This document shows, piece after piece, positions 25,018 to 32,543 of a DNA stretch of 37,132 bases. A model generated the notes under the pieces. The model did not search any database, was not told where the DNA came from, and worked only from the letters and a program-made list of their open reading frames with translations. The DNA is taken from the IMG/VR virus record IMGVR_UViG_3300046796_000451, positions 1 through 37,132 of that record; one strand, 5' to 3'. Origin of the DNA: a virus. How positions within the stretch are numbered: the first letter of the stretch is position 1; each line of letters opens with the position of its first letter. The position numbers and the translations under genes were made by a program.

Positions 25018-25186
25018 AATCTTATCCACCTTTCTATGGAGTGTTAGTAGTAGTTCTAAGACAAGTATTAGAGGATCATGTTGACTGAACTTGTTGCCAT
25101 GATCATTCACATAGTCTCTACACTTTCTAAACCACTGTTGTGGTTGGTTATGGTGAGTGACAGTGCGACGACGACGAGGAGAGAGG
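25018..25186. other. 169-nt intergenic gap with a small hairpin
   Basis: Between the 254-aa gene and the 67-aa gene. It contains the inverted repeat AACCAC/GTGGTT around TGTT (25130-25145). I see no convincing promoter or gene; the longest frame on either strand lacks an SD and runs into neighbouring genes. Confidence 0.4.
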
Positions 25187-25951
25187 TTATGTTCCGACTG
25201 CTACCCAGGCTACGTTTTCTGTGCCTGCGGAAGCTGAACCTGCGAGTACCCATCCATATACGTCTACCGAGCCACCAGTGATGGTGCCGTAGGTTACGAA
25301 TGCTGTACCTGCTGAGACTGCTGTAGAACGGTTGAGAGCGACTGCGAAGCCTAGGACAGTTGTTAGACCTGTTGCGACTGGGGTTGGGTTGGAGCCGTCA
25401 AGAGCTGTGATACCACGAGCAACCTTATAGCCTGCGGCTACACCTGTGGTTAGGAGGTTTGTTGTGATACCTGTGGCGATTGAGGAGACACCAGCGTTGG
25501 TGATAGCAACGTCGCCTGTGAGGGGTACGTCTGTGGCTACGTTAGAGCCATTACCGACAAAGAGGTGGGCTGAGGTTAGAGTTGAGGTTAGAGCCGAACC
25601 ACCACCTGAAGTTGAGGAGATGGAGTGCCAGGCTAGCTTGTCGCAATAGAAGATGACAGAGGCTGATGCTCCCTGTGCGAAGGCAGCGTTTGTACCACCA
25701 CCATCTACTGTTCCACCAATTGGTGGATAGACTTTGAGGATAGCTGCGTTAACGTTGAGGATGATTACGAATTTTCCACCAACAGTTGGGGGAACCTTAG
25801 GGAGTCGAACTCCTTTAGCAGCATCTGCGCCTGTGACGCGATAAACGGTTTCAGAGAATGGGGTGAGTGAGGTTGCGTCGGTGTTAACTGTTCCTAACGC
25901 TGCTACCGTTCTTACTCCCATCGTCTGACCCATCATTGGAGCGAAATTCAT
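25187..25951 (-). CDS. Capsid-associated beta-rich protein, head fibre-like (254 aa)
   Basis: N-terminal half: YRVTGADAAKGVRLPKVPPT, VIILNVNAAILKVYPPIGG, AFAQGASASVIFYCDKLAWH, a beta-sandwich common in phage capsid-fibre proteins. Residues 120-175 contain LTSAHLFVGNGSNVATDVPL and GDVAITNAGVSSIA, a motif found again and again in phage fibre repeats. The C-terminal domain (about 180-254) is beta-rich and ends NVAWVAVGT. SD AAGGA precedes ATG 25951. It is the first gene after the major capsid gene and its hairpin, so a head fibre or decoration role is likely. Confidence 0.75.
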   Translation of the reverse strand: MNFAPMMGQTMGVRTVAALGTVNTDATSLTPFSETVYRVTGADAAKGVRLPKVPPTVGGKFVIILNVNAAILKVYPPIGGTVDGGGTNAAFAQGASASVIFYCDKLAWHSISSTSGGGSALTSTLTSAHLFVGNGSNVATDVPLTGDVAITNAGVSSIATGITTNLLTTGVAAGYKVARGITALDGSNPTPVATGLTTVLGFAVALNRSTAVSAGTAFVTYGTITGGSVDVYGWVLAGSASAGTENVAWVAVGT

Positions 25952-25970
25952 GTTGAGTCCTTATAAAGAG

Positions 25971-26005
25971 AGTCCTCCCCACCTAGTTTATAGATGAGGA
26001 GGACT
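25971..26005 (-). terminator. Hairpin after the major capsid gene, probable (partial) terminator
   Basis: AGTCCTCC (26005-25998 on the minus strand) pairs with GGAGGACT (25978-25971), 8 bp with a 19-nt loop, followed by CTCTTTAT. Located 15 nt after the capsid stop codon. It would let the capsid message accumulate above downstream genes. Confidence 0.55.
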
Positions 26006-26019
26006 GTTGGAGTTAAGAG

Positions 26020-26967
26020 TTACGGAGCCTGCGAGATAACTGCTAGACGTGACTTGTTATTGGTCACGAACTGTAGTGCAGAGTAGATCTTGAACACGAA
26101 TGCGTTCTGATCTGGGATCTCGATGGTGTTACCCTTGTCGCGGAAGTACTGCTTCGAGCAGACTAGGTTGTACGACTTGGGGTTGAGGAAGTAGATCTTG
26201 TCTGCACCGTACTGAGAGTAGACATAGCGGCTGGTCTTGAACGCGAGGACCTTGAAGCCTGCGTCGGCTTCGCTGGTGTCGTTGAACCGCTGTAGGGTCT
26301 GTAGCTGCGACTCGTAGAGAGCCTGAGCTGTTGCACCCGAGATTAGGAACTTAGGTGCGAGAGTTGACCCGCTACCCTTTGCCGCTGTATCCCACGCTGT
26401 TGTCATTGTGGCTTCGATATCAGTTGCATCGGTGTATGTGGTTGCGTAGTTTCTCCACCATGTTTCCACGGCTGAGTCGATGGCTCCGACAACGCCCTGA
26501 CCTGTGGTAGGTACTAGGTTGTCTAGACCCTGGAGTTCGTCTCCACCTGCAGTCGAGGTTGTGAAGATGTTGCGCTCGATGAGGTCGTCATGGGTATTGA
26601 TTGCATTCTCAAGGATCTGCTTGACTAGTGCAATCTTCTGGTTCTCGGAGGGGTTCTTTGCGTCATCGCCCTTGGTCCAGACCACGGGAACTGAAAGCTG
26701 AGCAACTGGGTAAGATGCCGAGGTGACTACGATTGTCTTTAGGAGCGAAGCCGTGTCCTGGTCTGAGGCGAGGATGGCTGCGTCTGGGTTCGGACGGTAG
26801 TCTAGGGGTGCTTCGATGTGGTCGCCTAGTGAGACACGAGTAACGGCGCCCTGGCGCTCTAGTTCTCGCATTGCGGCAGACTCAACCCACTGGTTGGCAG
26901 CCTTTCTCATCTCCGCTAGAACAGCTGGGTAGCTGACTGCGACAATCTGTTCAATATCTAATGCCAT
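26020..26967 (-). CDS. Major capsid protein (315 aa)
   Basis: It follows the scaffold gene and has the composition of an HK97-fold capsid protein of the type beginning with helices (AVSYPAVLAEMRKAANQW) and containing the GAIDSAVETWWRN segment with NLVPTTGQG just before it. The C-terminal part has GADKIYFLNPKSYNLV and FVFKIYSALQFVTNNKSRLA, like the last beta strands of the P-domain. No protease is nearby. The SD is AGGT, about 9 nt before the ATG. The gene has a dedicated strong promoter, a long structured leader and a downstream hairpin, fitting the need for hundreds of copies per particle. Confidence 0.88.
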   Translation of the reverse strand: MALDIEQIVAVSYPAVLAEMRKAANQWVESAAMRELERQGAVTRVSLGDHIEAPLDYRPNPDAAILASDQDTASLLKTIVVTSASYPVAQLSVPVVWTKGDDAKNPSENQKIALVKQILENAINTHDDLIERNIFTTSTAGGDELQGLDNLVPTTGQGVVGAIDSAVETWWRNYATTYTDATDIEATMTTAWDTAAKGSGSTLAPKFLISGATAQALYESQLQTLQRFNDTSEADAGFKVLAFKTSRYVYSQYGADKIYFLNPKSYNLVCSKQYFRDKGNTIEIPDQNAFVFKIYSALQFVTNNKSRLAVISQAP

Positions 26968-27424
26968 GTGTGTAGGTACCTATAGAAAAAGGGTTGTTAA
27001 AGGTTAACTTTTGGCTCATTGACGGGGAGTAGAACCCGATAGTTGAACTTTTAACCCTAGTTCTAGGGCACTAACAAGGAAGGACTCGGTCGCAAGCTAC
27101 TCGCTATGGTTGGCTTTGGCTATATTAACGTCCCGTACCGAGGGAAGGACGAAGAGATTATCTAAACAGGGTTCCCTGTCTATTGAAGCAGGTTAGCAGC
27201 CTTTAGCCGGGTATGCCGGTCTACCCACTGATCAGTTTAGATAAGGTGGCGGTCCATCCCCGGCAAGCCGCCGTTCCAGCATCCCTTTCGGGACCGGATA
27301 TGGCAAACCAAGGATGGGCCATATAAAATTTGTTCACTGTAACCCGGTGAGGGGGCGGTAAAGGCTTTATCGGGTGGGGTTTGGGTGATAAAGCCCGTAC
27401 CTGGAGGAAGGAGGAGGGGGAGCT
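26968..27424 (-). ncRNA. Highly structured ~457-nt leader RNA of the major capsid gene
   Basis: No gene fits here on either strand. Read on the minus strand from the predicted start near 27424, it contains a 20-nt polypyrimidine tract, then perfect stems GGCTTTATC/GATAAAGCC (27387-27395 with 27363-27371), ATATGGC/GCCATAT (27318-27324 with 27298-27304), a GAAA-tetraloop hairpin TCCC-GAAA-GGGA with outer pairs (about 27275-27299), GGCGG/CCGCC (27268-27272 with 27248-27252), a 10-bp closing stem TTATCTAAAC/GTTTAGATAA (27235-27244 with 27158-27167) around a multi-branch, CCCTA-GAAC-TAGGG (about 27055-27069), and GTTAAAAGTT/AACCTTTAAC (27046-27055 with 26996-27005; the last two are partly exclusive). 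CCATCC in one loop is complementary to GGATGG in another (27312-27317 and 27254-27259), a possible pseudoknot. The class is unknown; it could be a cis-regulatory leader or a separate ornate RNA. Confidence 0.6.
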
Positions 27425-27430
27425 TTATAC

Positions 27431-27459
27431 ATAGTAGCACATCTAGTACTAAATGTCAA
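27431..27459 (-). promoter_or_regulatory. Strong sigma70-type promoter of the capsid leader
   Basis: Minus strand: perfect TTGACA (27454-27459), 17-nt spacer, TACTAT (27431-27436). It starts 23 nt after the scaffold stop codon and points at the major capsid gene. Predicted transcription start near 27424. Confidence 0.85.
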
Positions 27460-27481
27460 GTCCCCTACCATTAGGAGTGTG

Positions 27482-28552
27482 TTATTTGAGGGTCTGCACC
27501 TGCTCTGTGATGATATCCTCTAGACTACGATTGCCCTTAGACTGCGAGGGGGATGGTCTTGAGGCTGAGGTGGGGGCTGAGGTGGAGGTTGGGGCAGCCT
27601 TGAGTTCTGCAAGGACCTTCTTACGGGTTGCAGTCTCGACTTCCTTGACCTTCTTGTCGAATTCTGCCTGGGCTGAGGCTAGCTTCGGTAGGACTACGCG
27701 GCGGTAGGCTCCTTCTAGAGAGAGGCGTCCGTCATGCTGCAAGGCTCGGACGATGTCGCCTTCGTTCTCGTTGAAGTGGGGCCACCGACGGGCTTCATCG
27801 ATCTCGGCCTGGACTTTGGGAATGAGCTGCTGAACCTGCTGATGGGCACGATACTCCTGCTCGATTGGACCGAAACGTTTGTCCACTTCCTGGAGGGTTT
27901 CCTGGCGGGCTTGCATGCGATTCCAGGCGTTGAGGGCCTTGAGTCCGTCCATGGAGTAGACCATGGAGCCATCTGAGAGGCGCTGGTCGGGCTGAGGCAT
28001 GTCGTCTACGACTGGGCCTATGGGCTGCTGTGTCTGGACTACTGGGGGCTGGGCTGCTGCCTGGGATTGTGAGGCGATGGCCTGGAAGATCTCCCGATAG
28101 GCTGGGATGGTTGCTAGCATCTCTAGGAATCGCTGAGGATCGTTGGCTAGAACCTGCTCGAACTGGGCTACCTTTGTTAGTCTACCTTCGTAGTCCTTGA
28201 CCTTAGCCTCATATTGGTCGAGCTGGGGCTTGTAGGTGGACTCGACCTCCTTGGCCTGGCGTTCAACGATCTTCTTGACGCGTGAGTAGGGGATCCTGTT
28301 CTCACGGCCTGGGGAAGACTGGGAGGGGATACCGAACTTCTTGGAGAACTCGTCTTCCTCCTTAGGCTCGGCTGCCTGGGCTACAGGAGAGGCGGCTTCG
28401 GGAGCTGGGTCAGGGGTAGGAGTGTCGGAGAGAGAGGCATCTGGGGCAGCCTCGACGGTTTCAGGGGTATCTGAGGAGGTGTCGTCGGCTGGGGTGACGG
28501 CATCTTCAATGGAGCCTGTGATGACGTCTTCGAGGTCGATTGGGTCTGACAT
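27482..28552 (-). CDS. Capsid scaffolding protein (356 aa)
   Basis: Located between the portal module and the capsid gene. The first 65 residues are acidic and Pro/Ala/Thr-rich, followed by EFSKKFGIPSQS and a long charged coiled coil (about 85-135: RVKKIVERQAKEVESTYKPQ, YEAKVKDYEGRLTKV). A central Gln/Pro-rich linker and a second helical half follow (LQEVDKRFGPIEQEYRAHQQ, ASAQAEFDKKVKEVETATRK), ending in a basic tail. This is the classic composition of a phage scaffold, which guides capsid assembly and then leaves. SD AAGGA precedes ATG 28552. Confidence 0.82.
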   Translation of the reverse strand: MSDPIDLEDVITGSIEDAVTPADDTSSDTPETVEAAPDASLSDTPTPDPAPEAASPVAQAAEPKEEDEFSKKFGIPSQSSPGRENRIPYSRVKKIVERQAKEVESTYKPQLDQYEAKVKDYEGRLTKVAQFEQVLANDPQRFLEMLATIPAYREIFQAIASQSQAAAQPPVVQTQQPIGPVVDDMPQPDQRLSDGSMVYSMDGLKALNAWNRMQARQETLQEVDKRFGPIEQEYRAHQQVQQLIPKVQAEIDEARRWPHFNENEGDIVRALQHDGRLSLEGAYRRVVLPKLASAQAEFDKKVKEVETATRKKVLAELKAAPTSTSAPTSASRPSPSQSKGNRSLEDIITEQVQTLK

Positions 28553-28684
28553 TTGGTTTCCTTTTTGACGGGTTGGACCGTCTGGTTACGCTCAGTTGGC
28601 GATACGGTTGAGGTTGATGGGACTGAAGTACCTCAAAATGGAGCTGATGTACATCAAGTCTTAACTGACTTACGTTTACGATAT

Positions 28685-28758
28685 GCAAAATTGTTAATGA
28701 TTTTAACGATTTGCGTGAGTGAGTTAACTCAACCCTAGTGTATGAGTGATTAACTCAA
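28685..28758. promoter_or_regulatory. Palindromes upstream of scaffold and HNH genes (operator-like)
   Basis: 28685-28714 is an AT-rich inverted repeat (GCAAA ... TTTGC and TTGTTAA ... TTAACGA, one bulged A). 28720-28731 is the perfect palindrome TGAGTTAACTCA, and a related half-site TTAACTCAA recurs at 28750-28758. They lie between the divergent scaffold and HNH genes. Binding protein unknown. Confidence 0.45.
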
Positions 28759-28773
28759 ACTCACTAAAGCTAC

Positions 28774-28798
28774 GGACAACCCTTTAGGAGGGTTGTCC
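28774..28798. terminator. Perfect 10-bp hairpin between HNH and scaffold
   Basis: GGACAACCCT and AGGGTTGTCC separated by five bases. No U-tract follows on either strand, so it may be a terminator that needs help, a processing site or a protein-binding site. It isolates the HNH promoter from transcription arriving on the other strand. Confidence 0.5.
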
Positions 28799-28834
28799 TC
28801 GCAAAGAGCTAGTTAAGTAGAAAGTAAACTAGGA

Positions 28835-28863
28835 TTGACTTACGTAGAAATCTATGGTATGAT
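28835..28863 (+). promoter_or_regulatory. Sigma70-type promoter of the HNH gene
   Basis: Plus strand TTGACT (28835-28840), 17-nt spacer, TATGAT (28858-28863). An AAGGAG Shine-Dalgarno site follows 5 nt before the HNH ATG. Confidence 0.85.
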
Positions 28864-28885
28864 CCTTTCTTTTTAAGGAGTTTAT

Positions 28886-29302
28886 ATGACCGAAGCTAAG
28901 AAACTATGTATTAAGTGTGAGCTACGAGAAGTAATGATGGACTATGTGAGACAGAAGCCTGGAGTATATTGCCATAAGTGTCAAGATGAGATATACCGGG
29001 AAGAGTACAAAAGAAATAGACCAGGGCGATTAGTTAAGTTGAGAAATAAGAGCAAGGAGAATAAAGCTTTTATTCGGGAATTAAAGACTAATGCAGGATG
29101 TATGGACTGCGGAGAATGCTATCCTTTTTATGTTATGGAGTTTCATCATCTTAATCCGCAATTCAAAACTAAATCTATTTCACAAATGATGGGGTATACA
29201 CGAGAGACACTCCTAAAAGAAATTAGTAAATGTGTATTACTATGCTCTAACTGTCATAGGATTAGATCCTACAGTGAAGGTTATGATGATAGTGTAGATT
29301 AG
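28886..29302 (+). CDS. Free-standing HNH endonuclease (138 aa)
   Basis: An N-terminal zinc ribbon (Cys 8/11 and 29/32) is followed by a basic region (45-65) and an HNH nuclease domain: Cys 72/75, EFHHLNP with His 87/88, and LLCSNCHR with Cys 120/123 and His 124. This is the metal-bound beta-beta-alpha fold of short phage HNH enzymes, which nick or cut DNA. The gene is plus-strand, AT-rich and A-rich against its surroundings, has its own promoter and SD, and its stop overlaps the convergent gene by 4 nt. No intron or intein halves flank it. It looks like a selfish homing endonuclease inserted between two late genes. A packaging-associated HNH is less likely because it is not co-transcribed with terminase. 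Confidence 0.88.
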   Translation: MTEAKKLCIKCELREVMMDYVRQKPGVYCHKCQDEIYREEYKRNRPGRLVKLRNKSKENKAFIRELKTNAGCMDCGECYPFYVMEFHHLNPQFKTKSISQMMGYTRETLLKEISKCVLLCSNCHRIRSYSEGYDDSVD

Positions 29303-29631
29303 TTAATGGAGCCGGTGGCCTTGGCGATAATCTGGGTCCATTCGGCACGTTGTTCGGGGGATAGTTCGGTGACTTGCTTGACACGATGGGAGATGGTGAG
29401 GACGTGAGCACGTTGGACGAAGATCTCCTCGCCTTGTAATAGGATGTCGGGGTTAGCAGGTGATGGCTTGGAGACTAGGGTGATGGTGATTTGGGTACCA
29501 CCGAAGACGATGGAGTCTCCGGCATCATGGTCGATGGAGACTGGGAGGAGATAGCCGTTCTCAAAGAGGAAGTCGTAGTCGTCAATGAGGTGGGTGGGGA
29601 GGTCTCCAGTTGTGATGAACATCTCAGACAT
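29299..29631 (-). CDS. Hypothetical late protein (110 aa)
   Basis: Acidic N-terminus (MSEMFITTGDLPTHLIDDYD), a beta-rich middle (YLLPVSIDHDAGDSIVFGGT, TITLVSKPS) and a C-terminal helix with TELSPEQRAEWTQIIAKATG. It overlaps the HU-like gene start by 8 nt at its upstream end and converges on the HNH gene. In the original operon it would have been followed directly by the scaffold gene. No family is recognised; co-transcription with packaging genes suggests a head-assembly role. Confidence 0.72.
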   Translation of the reverse strand: MSEMFITTGDLPTHLIDDYDFLFENGYLLPVSIDHDAGDSIVFGGTQITITLVSKPSPANPDILLQGEEIFVQRAHVLTISHRVKQVTELSPEQRAEWTQIIAKATGSIN

Positions 29632-30004
29632 TCTCTTTGTCCTTCTCTCGGATGTATTCGTAGCACTTGTAGGCGTAGGTGGGATTGAGGGGGGTGAACT
29701 CGTCGGCCTTGCCTAGGTAGGCGTCGTTGACTAGGTAGTTGACGTAGGTGCCTGGTTTGAACTTAACCTTCTTTCGCCTGGGAACCTTGATAACCTTAGG
29801 CATGAGAGGGGTATGAATTTTAACGGCCTTGTAGGTGACGAGGGAGAAGGTTCCGAAGCCCTTGATTTGGACATAGTCCCCACGCCTGAGGGCTTTGATC
29901 ATGGCCTGGCCTATGATGTACATGATCTTGCGGACTTCGTGGTCGGATAGGCCAGTGAGGGCTGAGATCTCTGAGACAAGATTGTAGTTGGCTTTACTTG
30001 GCAC
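29624..30004 (-). CDS. HU/IHF-like DNA-binding protein (126 aa)
   Basis: Helical N-terminus (LVSEISALTGLSDHEVRKIM) with helix-turn-helix spacing of HU, then the diagnostic DYVQIKGFGTFSLV (Gly-Phe-Gly at 49-51), followed by a basic arm PRRKKVKFKPGTYV (about 75-88), the DNA-intercalating hairpin region. At 126 aa it is longer than the about 90 aa of HU/IHF because of a Tyr-rich C-terminal extension (NPTYAYKCYEYIREKDKENV). HU-like proteins bend DNA; here it could assist terminase at the packaging site, condense packaged DNA, or regulate. The start overlaps the stop of the zinc-ribbon gene. Confidence 0.82.
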   Translation of the reverse strand: MPSKANYNLVSEISALTGLSDHEVRKIMYIIGQAMIKALRRGDYVQIKGFGTFSLVTYKAVKIHTPLMPKVIKVPRRKKVKFKPGTYVNYLVNDAYLGKADEFTPLNPTYAYKCYEYIREKDKENV

Positions 30005-30342
30005 TATCTTCTAGACCTTCTAGATTCTTTCTCCATCTGTCTTTGTTCTACTATACGGGGATTGGGGTTCGGGGTGTCTCCATGGACGGAGTAACCTGTA
30101 TCATAGGCTACTCGTTTGAGTTCTGACTTTGATCGGAATCGTCGGGGGGAGCCGTCAGGGTTGCAAATTCCATGACGGATTTCAATATCGATTTCGTCAC
30201 CATCAATTTGTGGGGAGTAGGGTAGCCATAGGTTGTCCAGAGGCTCACCACAAGTGGGACACTGGGGGTGTGGGGTGTAGATGGAGTGGACATAGTCTAG
30301 GAATTGGTGGCCGTTAGAGCAGCCGAGGTCATAAGTTGGCAT
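30004..30342 (-). CDS. Zinc-ribbon protein, FmdB-like (112 aa)
   Basis: MPTYDLGCSNGHQF with Cys 8 and His 12, then PQCPTCGEPL with Cys 28 and 31, is the pattern of a small FmdB/CxxC-type zinc ribbon. The rest includes GDEIDIEIRHGICNPDGSPRR and a basic C-terminus (MEKESRRSRR). Proteins like this occur downstream of portal genes in many phages, with no established function known to me. The ATG overlaps the stop of the portal gene. Confidence 0.8.
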   Translation of the reverse strand: MPTYDLGCSNGHQFLDYVHSIYTPHPQCPTCGEPLDNLWLPYSPQIDGDEIDIEIRHGICNPDGSPRRFRSKSELKRVAYDTGYSVHGDTPNPNPRIVEQRQMEKESRRSRR

Positions 30343-32519
30343 TACTTCTGGTCTCCTCTACGCTTGTTGATCTTGCCCATGGTTGACCAGGTTGGGTGAG
30401 CGTTACCTGGGGTTGGAGGTGGGGGCGGAGGGTTAGGAGGGATTGGGGTGGACATCGGCGGAGGGGCCTGAGGAAGTGGAGGTGGACCTCCTGGACCCTG
30501 CGGAGCGCCTGGAGGTGGGGGCATGCCAGGAGGTGGGGGTTGTCCAGGCATTCCTGGGGGAGGAGGCATGCCTGGGGTACCTGGTGGGACAGCGGGTGGG
30601 GTGACTGCCTCCTGGATGAGCTTCTTGGCCTGGTCGATGAGTTCCTGCTCGGGAGCCTGGCCTGATTTGATAAGGAAGGCTAGGGCGAGTGGGTTCATCA
30701 TGTCCTCGACTCCGGTGAGACGGAGGGAGATGTTGGGTTCGACTGGAGGCTTTGGAGATGGGGCCTGGATGACGACGGCAGGGTCTAGACCGGATAGGGT
30801 GGCAATCTCCTTGAGGACGGGTTCAAGGTTGATGAAGCCTGACTTGGCTGTGAAGTTGATGAACTGGAGTAGCCGCTGTAGACGCTGATTGGAGTCTAGG
30901 AGGACTGTGGAGTCAGCGAGGACGGAGTAGGCGAGGGTGCGGCAGACTGCAGGATCAAAGCCCTGACCGAATGACTCTGGTGGTTCGTAGAGACAGAGGA
31001 GGCCACCTAGGATCTCGGCGATGGTGACTAGGAACTTGGCTACCTTTGCACGTTCACGGGCAATCTGAGATTTGGGTGAGGGCGAAGCACCTTCTTCTCC
31101 AACCTTGGAGGAGGCTGAGACTTCAGAGGTCTCTTGGTTGTCGGAGAGTTGCCATGCTTCTAGGAGGTCGGTCTTGGCAATCTTGTCGAAGGTGAAGTTT
31201 TCTGTGGGCATAGCGGCACGAGAGACTTCGGTGATGATCTTGTCGCCTGCTCCTTGGACTGGGATGAAGGCCTGCCAAACTCCGCGCATGAGTCCTTGCA
31301 TAATAGCGGGGTCGACTCGGTTGACATCTACGGTGCGGACGGGGAGGGATCTCTGGCGCTGGAGGATCATCTGGGTACGAGCGGCGTTGATCTCGTTGAC
31401 CTGTGGACGACCGATAGCGGTGTCGGATGGGGGGATTGTTTCGTCTGTGAGATAGGCTAGGGTGAGGACGGGGATGGGGAACTTCATTGCCCCGATTAGT
31501 TGGCCTGAGTTTGGGTCAGTCTTCTGTCCCTTCCAGGGTTCGTCGATGACTGGTTCGGTCTTGCCCTGGATGAAGACAAGGTGGTGGATGGAGAAGTAGG
31601 ACTTCGCAGCTTCGTCGTACTGGAACTCCTTATAGAAGACCTCATCGAATCCAACCATCTCGTCTGCGATGGTCTTGTCTTTGTCGATGTCGTGGACTAG
31701 GCGGTCGAGGGTGTTACGTTCCTCACCTAGGATAGCATCTCTGTCTGAGTCTTTGAGCTTGAACCTTTGAACGGCCTGTGCCCAGGTGATTCTACCTGAG
31801 CGTCCGATCCATGGGGCCTGCTGGAAGTCTGAGCCTGTGAAGTTGATAGGCCAGAGGAGATCGGCAGGGGAGATTCTAGAGATAGTGTAGCGGTGATCGA
31901 GGATGCGGGGGATGGTGGTGGTAGGGATGGGGGAGCCGTCAGGCATAGTGGTGGGAGGGATACCATCTGGGCCTGCTGCGAGGGTGGAGGGATCGAGGAC
32001 GGGCATCTCTACGTCTTCGGTGATGGCTTCGTGGGCGATAAGGACAGCACCTATGCCCGAGGCGTTGATGACATCGGGGAGAACTTCATCTGTGGCTGCT
32101 TCTATGCCTGCGACGACTAGGGTATCGTTGAGGCGTTGTTCGAAGGAATGCAGCCATGGGCCTGCATCTAAGGTTTGTGGTGGGTGATTGACATGGACTA
32201 CAGGGACCTGGGAGAAGAGGGCTGCAACCTTAGCCTTCGTGAGTGACCAATCTAGGTTGACTACGACTCGGTCTTCGTCGGTCTGGGACTGGAAAGGTTT
32301 GCCTCTGCGGTAGTCGATGTTGATGGTCCAGTTCTGAATAAGCTTCCTGCGATATTGTTTGCAGGCGTCGATCCTAGTCATGAACTCTGACCATAGCTTC
32401 TTCTTAGCTGGGTCTACATCGGCAGACTTCTCGGCTGTAGGAGCGGTGGGGTTTTTCTGTGGGCCTGGGACGGATTCGTCTGAGGTTTGGGTTAGGTTAG
32501 TTCCGAAGTCTGATGGCAT
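30342..32519 (-). CDS. Portal protein (725 aa) with polyproline C-terminal tail
   Basis: It follows terminase and shows the length and features of podovirus portals: N-terminal disordered Thr/Pro segment, helical KKKLWSEFMTRIDACKQYRR, DEDRVVVNLDWSLTKAKVAA, DHRYTISRISPADLLWP, GRPQVNEINAARTQMILQRQ, and a long C-terminal helix region. It forms the dodecameric ring through which DNA is packaged and ejected. Residues about 640-705 are almost pure Pro/Gly with Met (PGMPPPPGMPGQPPPPGMPP), ending KINKRRGDQK; this is not typical of portals. About 24 nt separate it from terminase. Confidence 0.85.
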   Translation of the reverse strand: MPSDFGTNLTQTSDESVPGPQKNPTAPTAEKSADVDPAKKKLWSEFMTRIDACKQYRRKLIQNWTINIDYRRGKPFQSQTDEDRVVVNLDWSLTKAKVAALFSQVPVVHVNHPPQTLDAGPWLHSFEQRLNDTLVVAGIEAATDEVLPDVINASGIGAVLIAHEAITEDVEMPVLDPSTLAAGPDGIPPTTMPDGSPIPTTTIPRILDHRYTISRISPADLLWPINFTGSDFQQAPWIGRSGRITWAQAVQRFKLKDSDRDAILGEERNTLDRLVHDIDKDKTIADEMVGFDEVFYKEFQYDEAAKSYFSIHHLVFIQGKTEPVIDEPWKGQKTDPNSGQLIGAMKFPIPVLTLAYLTDETIPPSDTAIGRPQVNEINAARTQMILQRQRSLPVRTVDVNRVDPAIMQGLMRGVWQAFIPVQGAGDKIITEVSRAAMPTENFTFDKIAKTDLLEAWQLSDNQETSEVSASSKVGEEGASPSPKSQIARERAKVAKFLVTIAEILGGLLCLYEPPESFGQGFDPAVCRTLAYSVLADSTVLLDSNQRLQRLLQFINFTAKSGFINLEPVLKEIATLSGLDPAVVIQAPSPKPPVEPNISLRLTGVEDMMNPLALAFLIKSGQAPEQELIDQAKKLIQEAVTPPAVPPGTPGMPPPPGMPGQPPPPGMPPPPGAPQGPGGPPPLPQAPPPMSTPIPPNPPPPPPTPGNAHPTWSTMGKINKRRGDQK

Positions 32520-32543
32520 GATGTCCTATAATATGAAGGGAGG

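Noticed and set aside
27008-27073. tRNA-like 3' end in the capsid leader (T-arm-like CGGGTTCTACTCCCCG followed by TCAATGAGCCA on the minus strand)
   Set aside because: The best fold is only 66 nt, has mismatches in the T and acceptor stems, and no proper D-loop or anticodon arm. I treat it as part of the structured leader.
26968-27430. Group I intron or HEARO/omega-RNA next to the HNH gene
   Set aside because: I could not find group I core pairing elements, the capsid gene is intact, and the HNH protein is a 138-aa free-standing type and not IscB-like. It is also separated by the scaffold gene.
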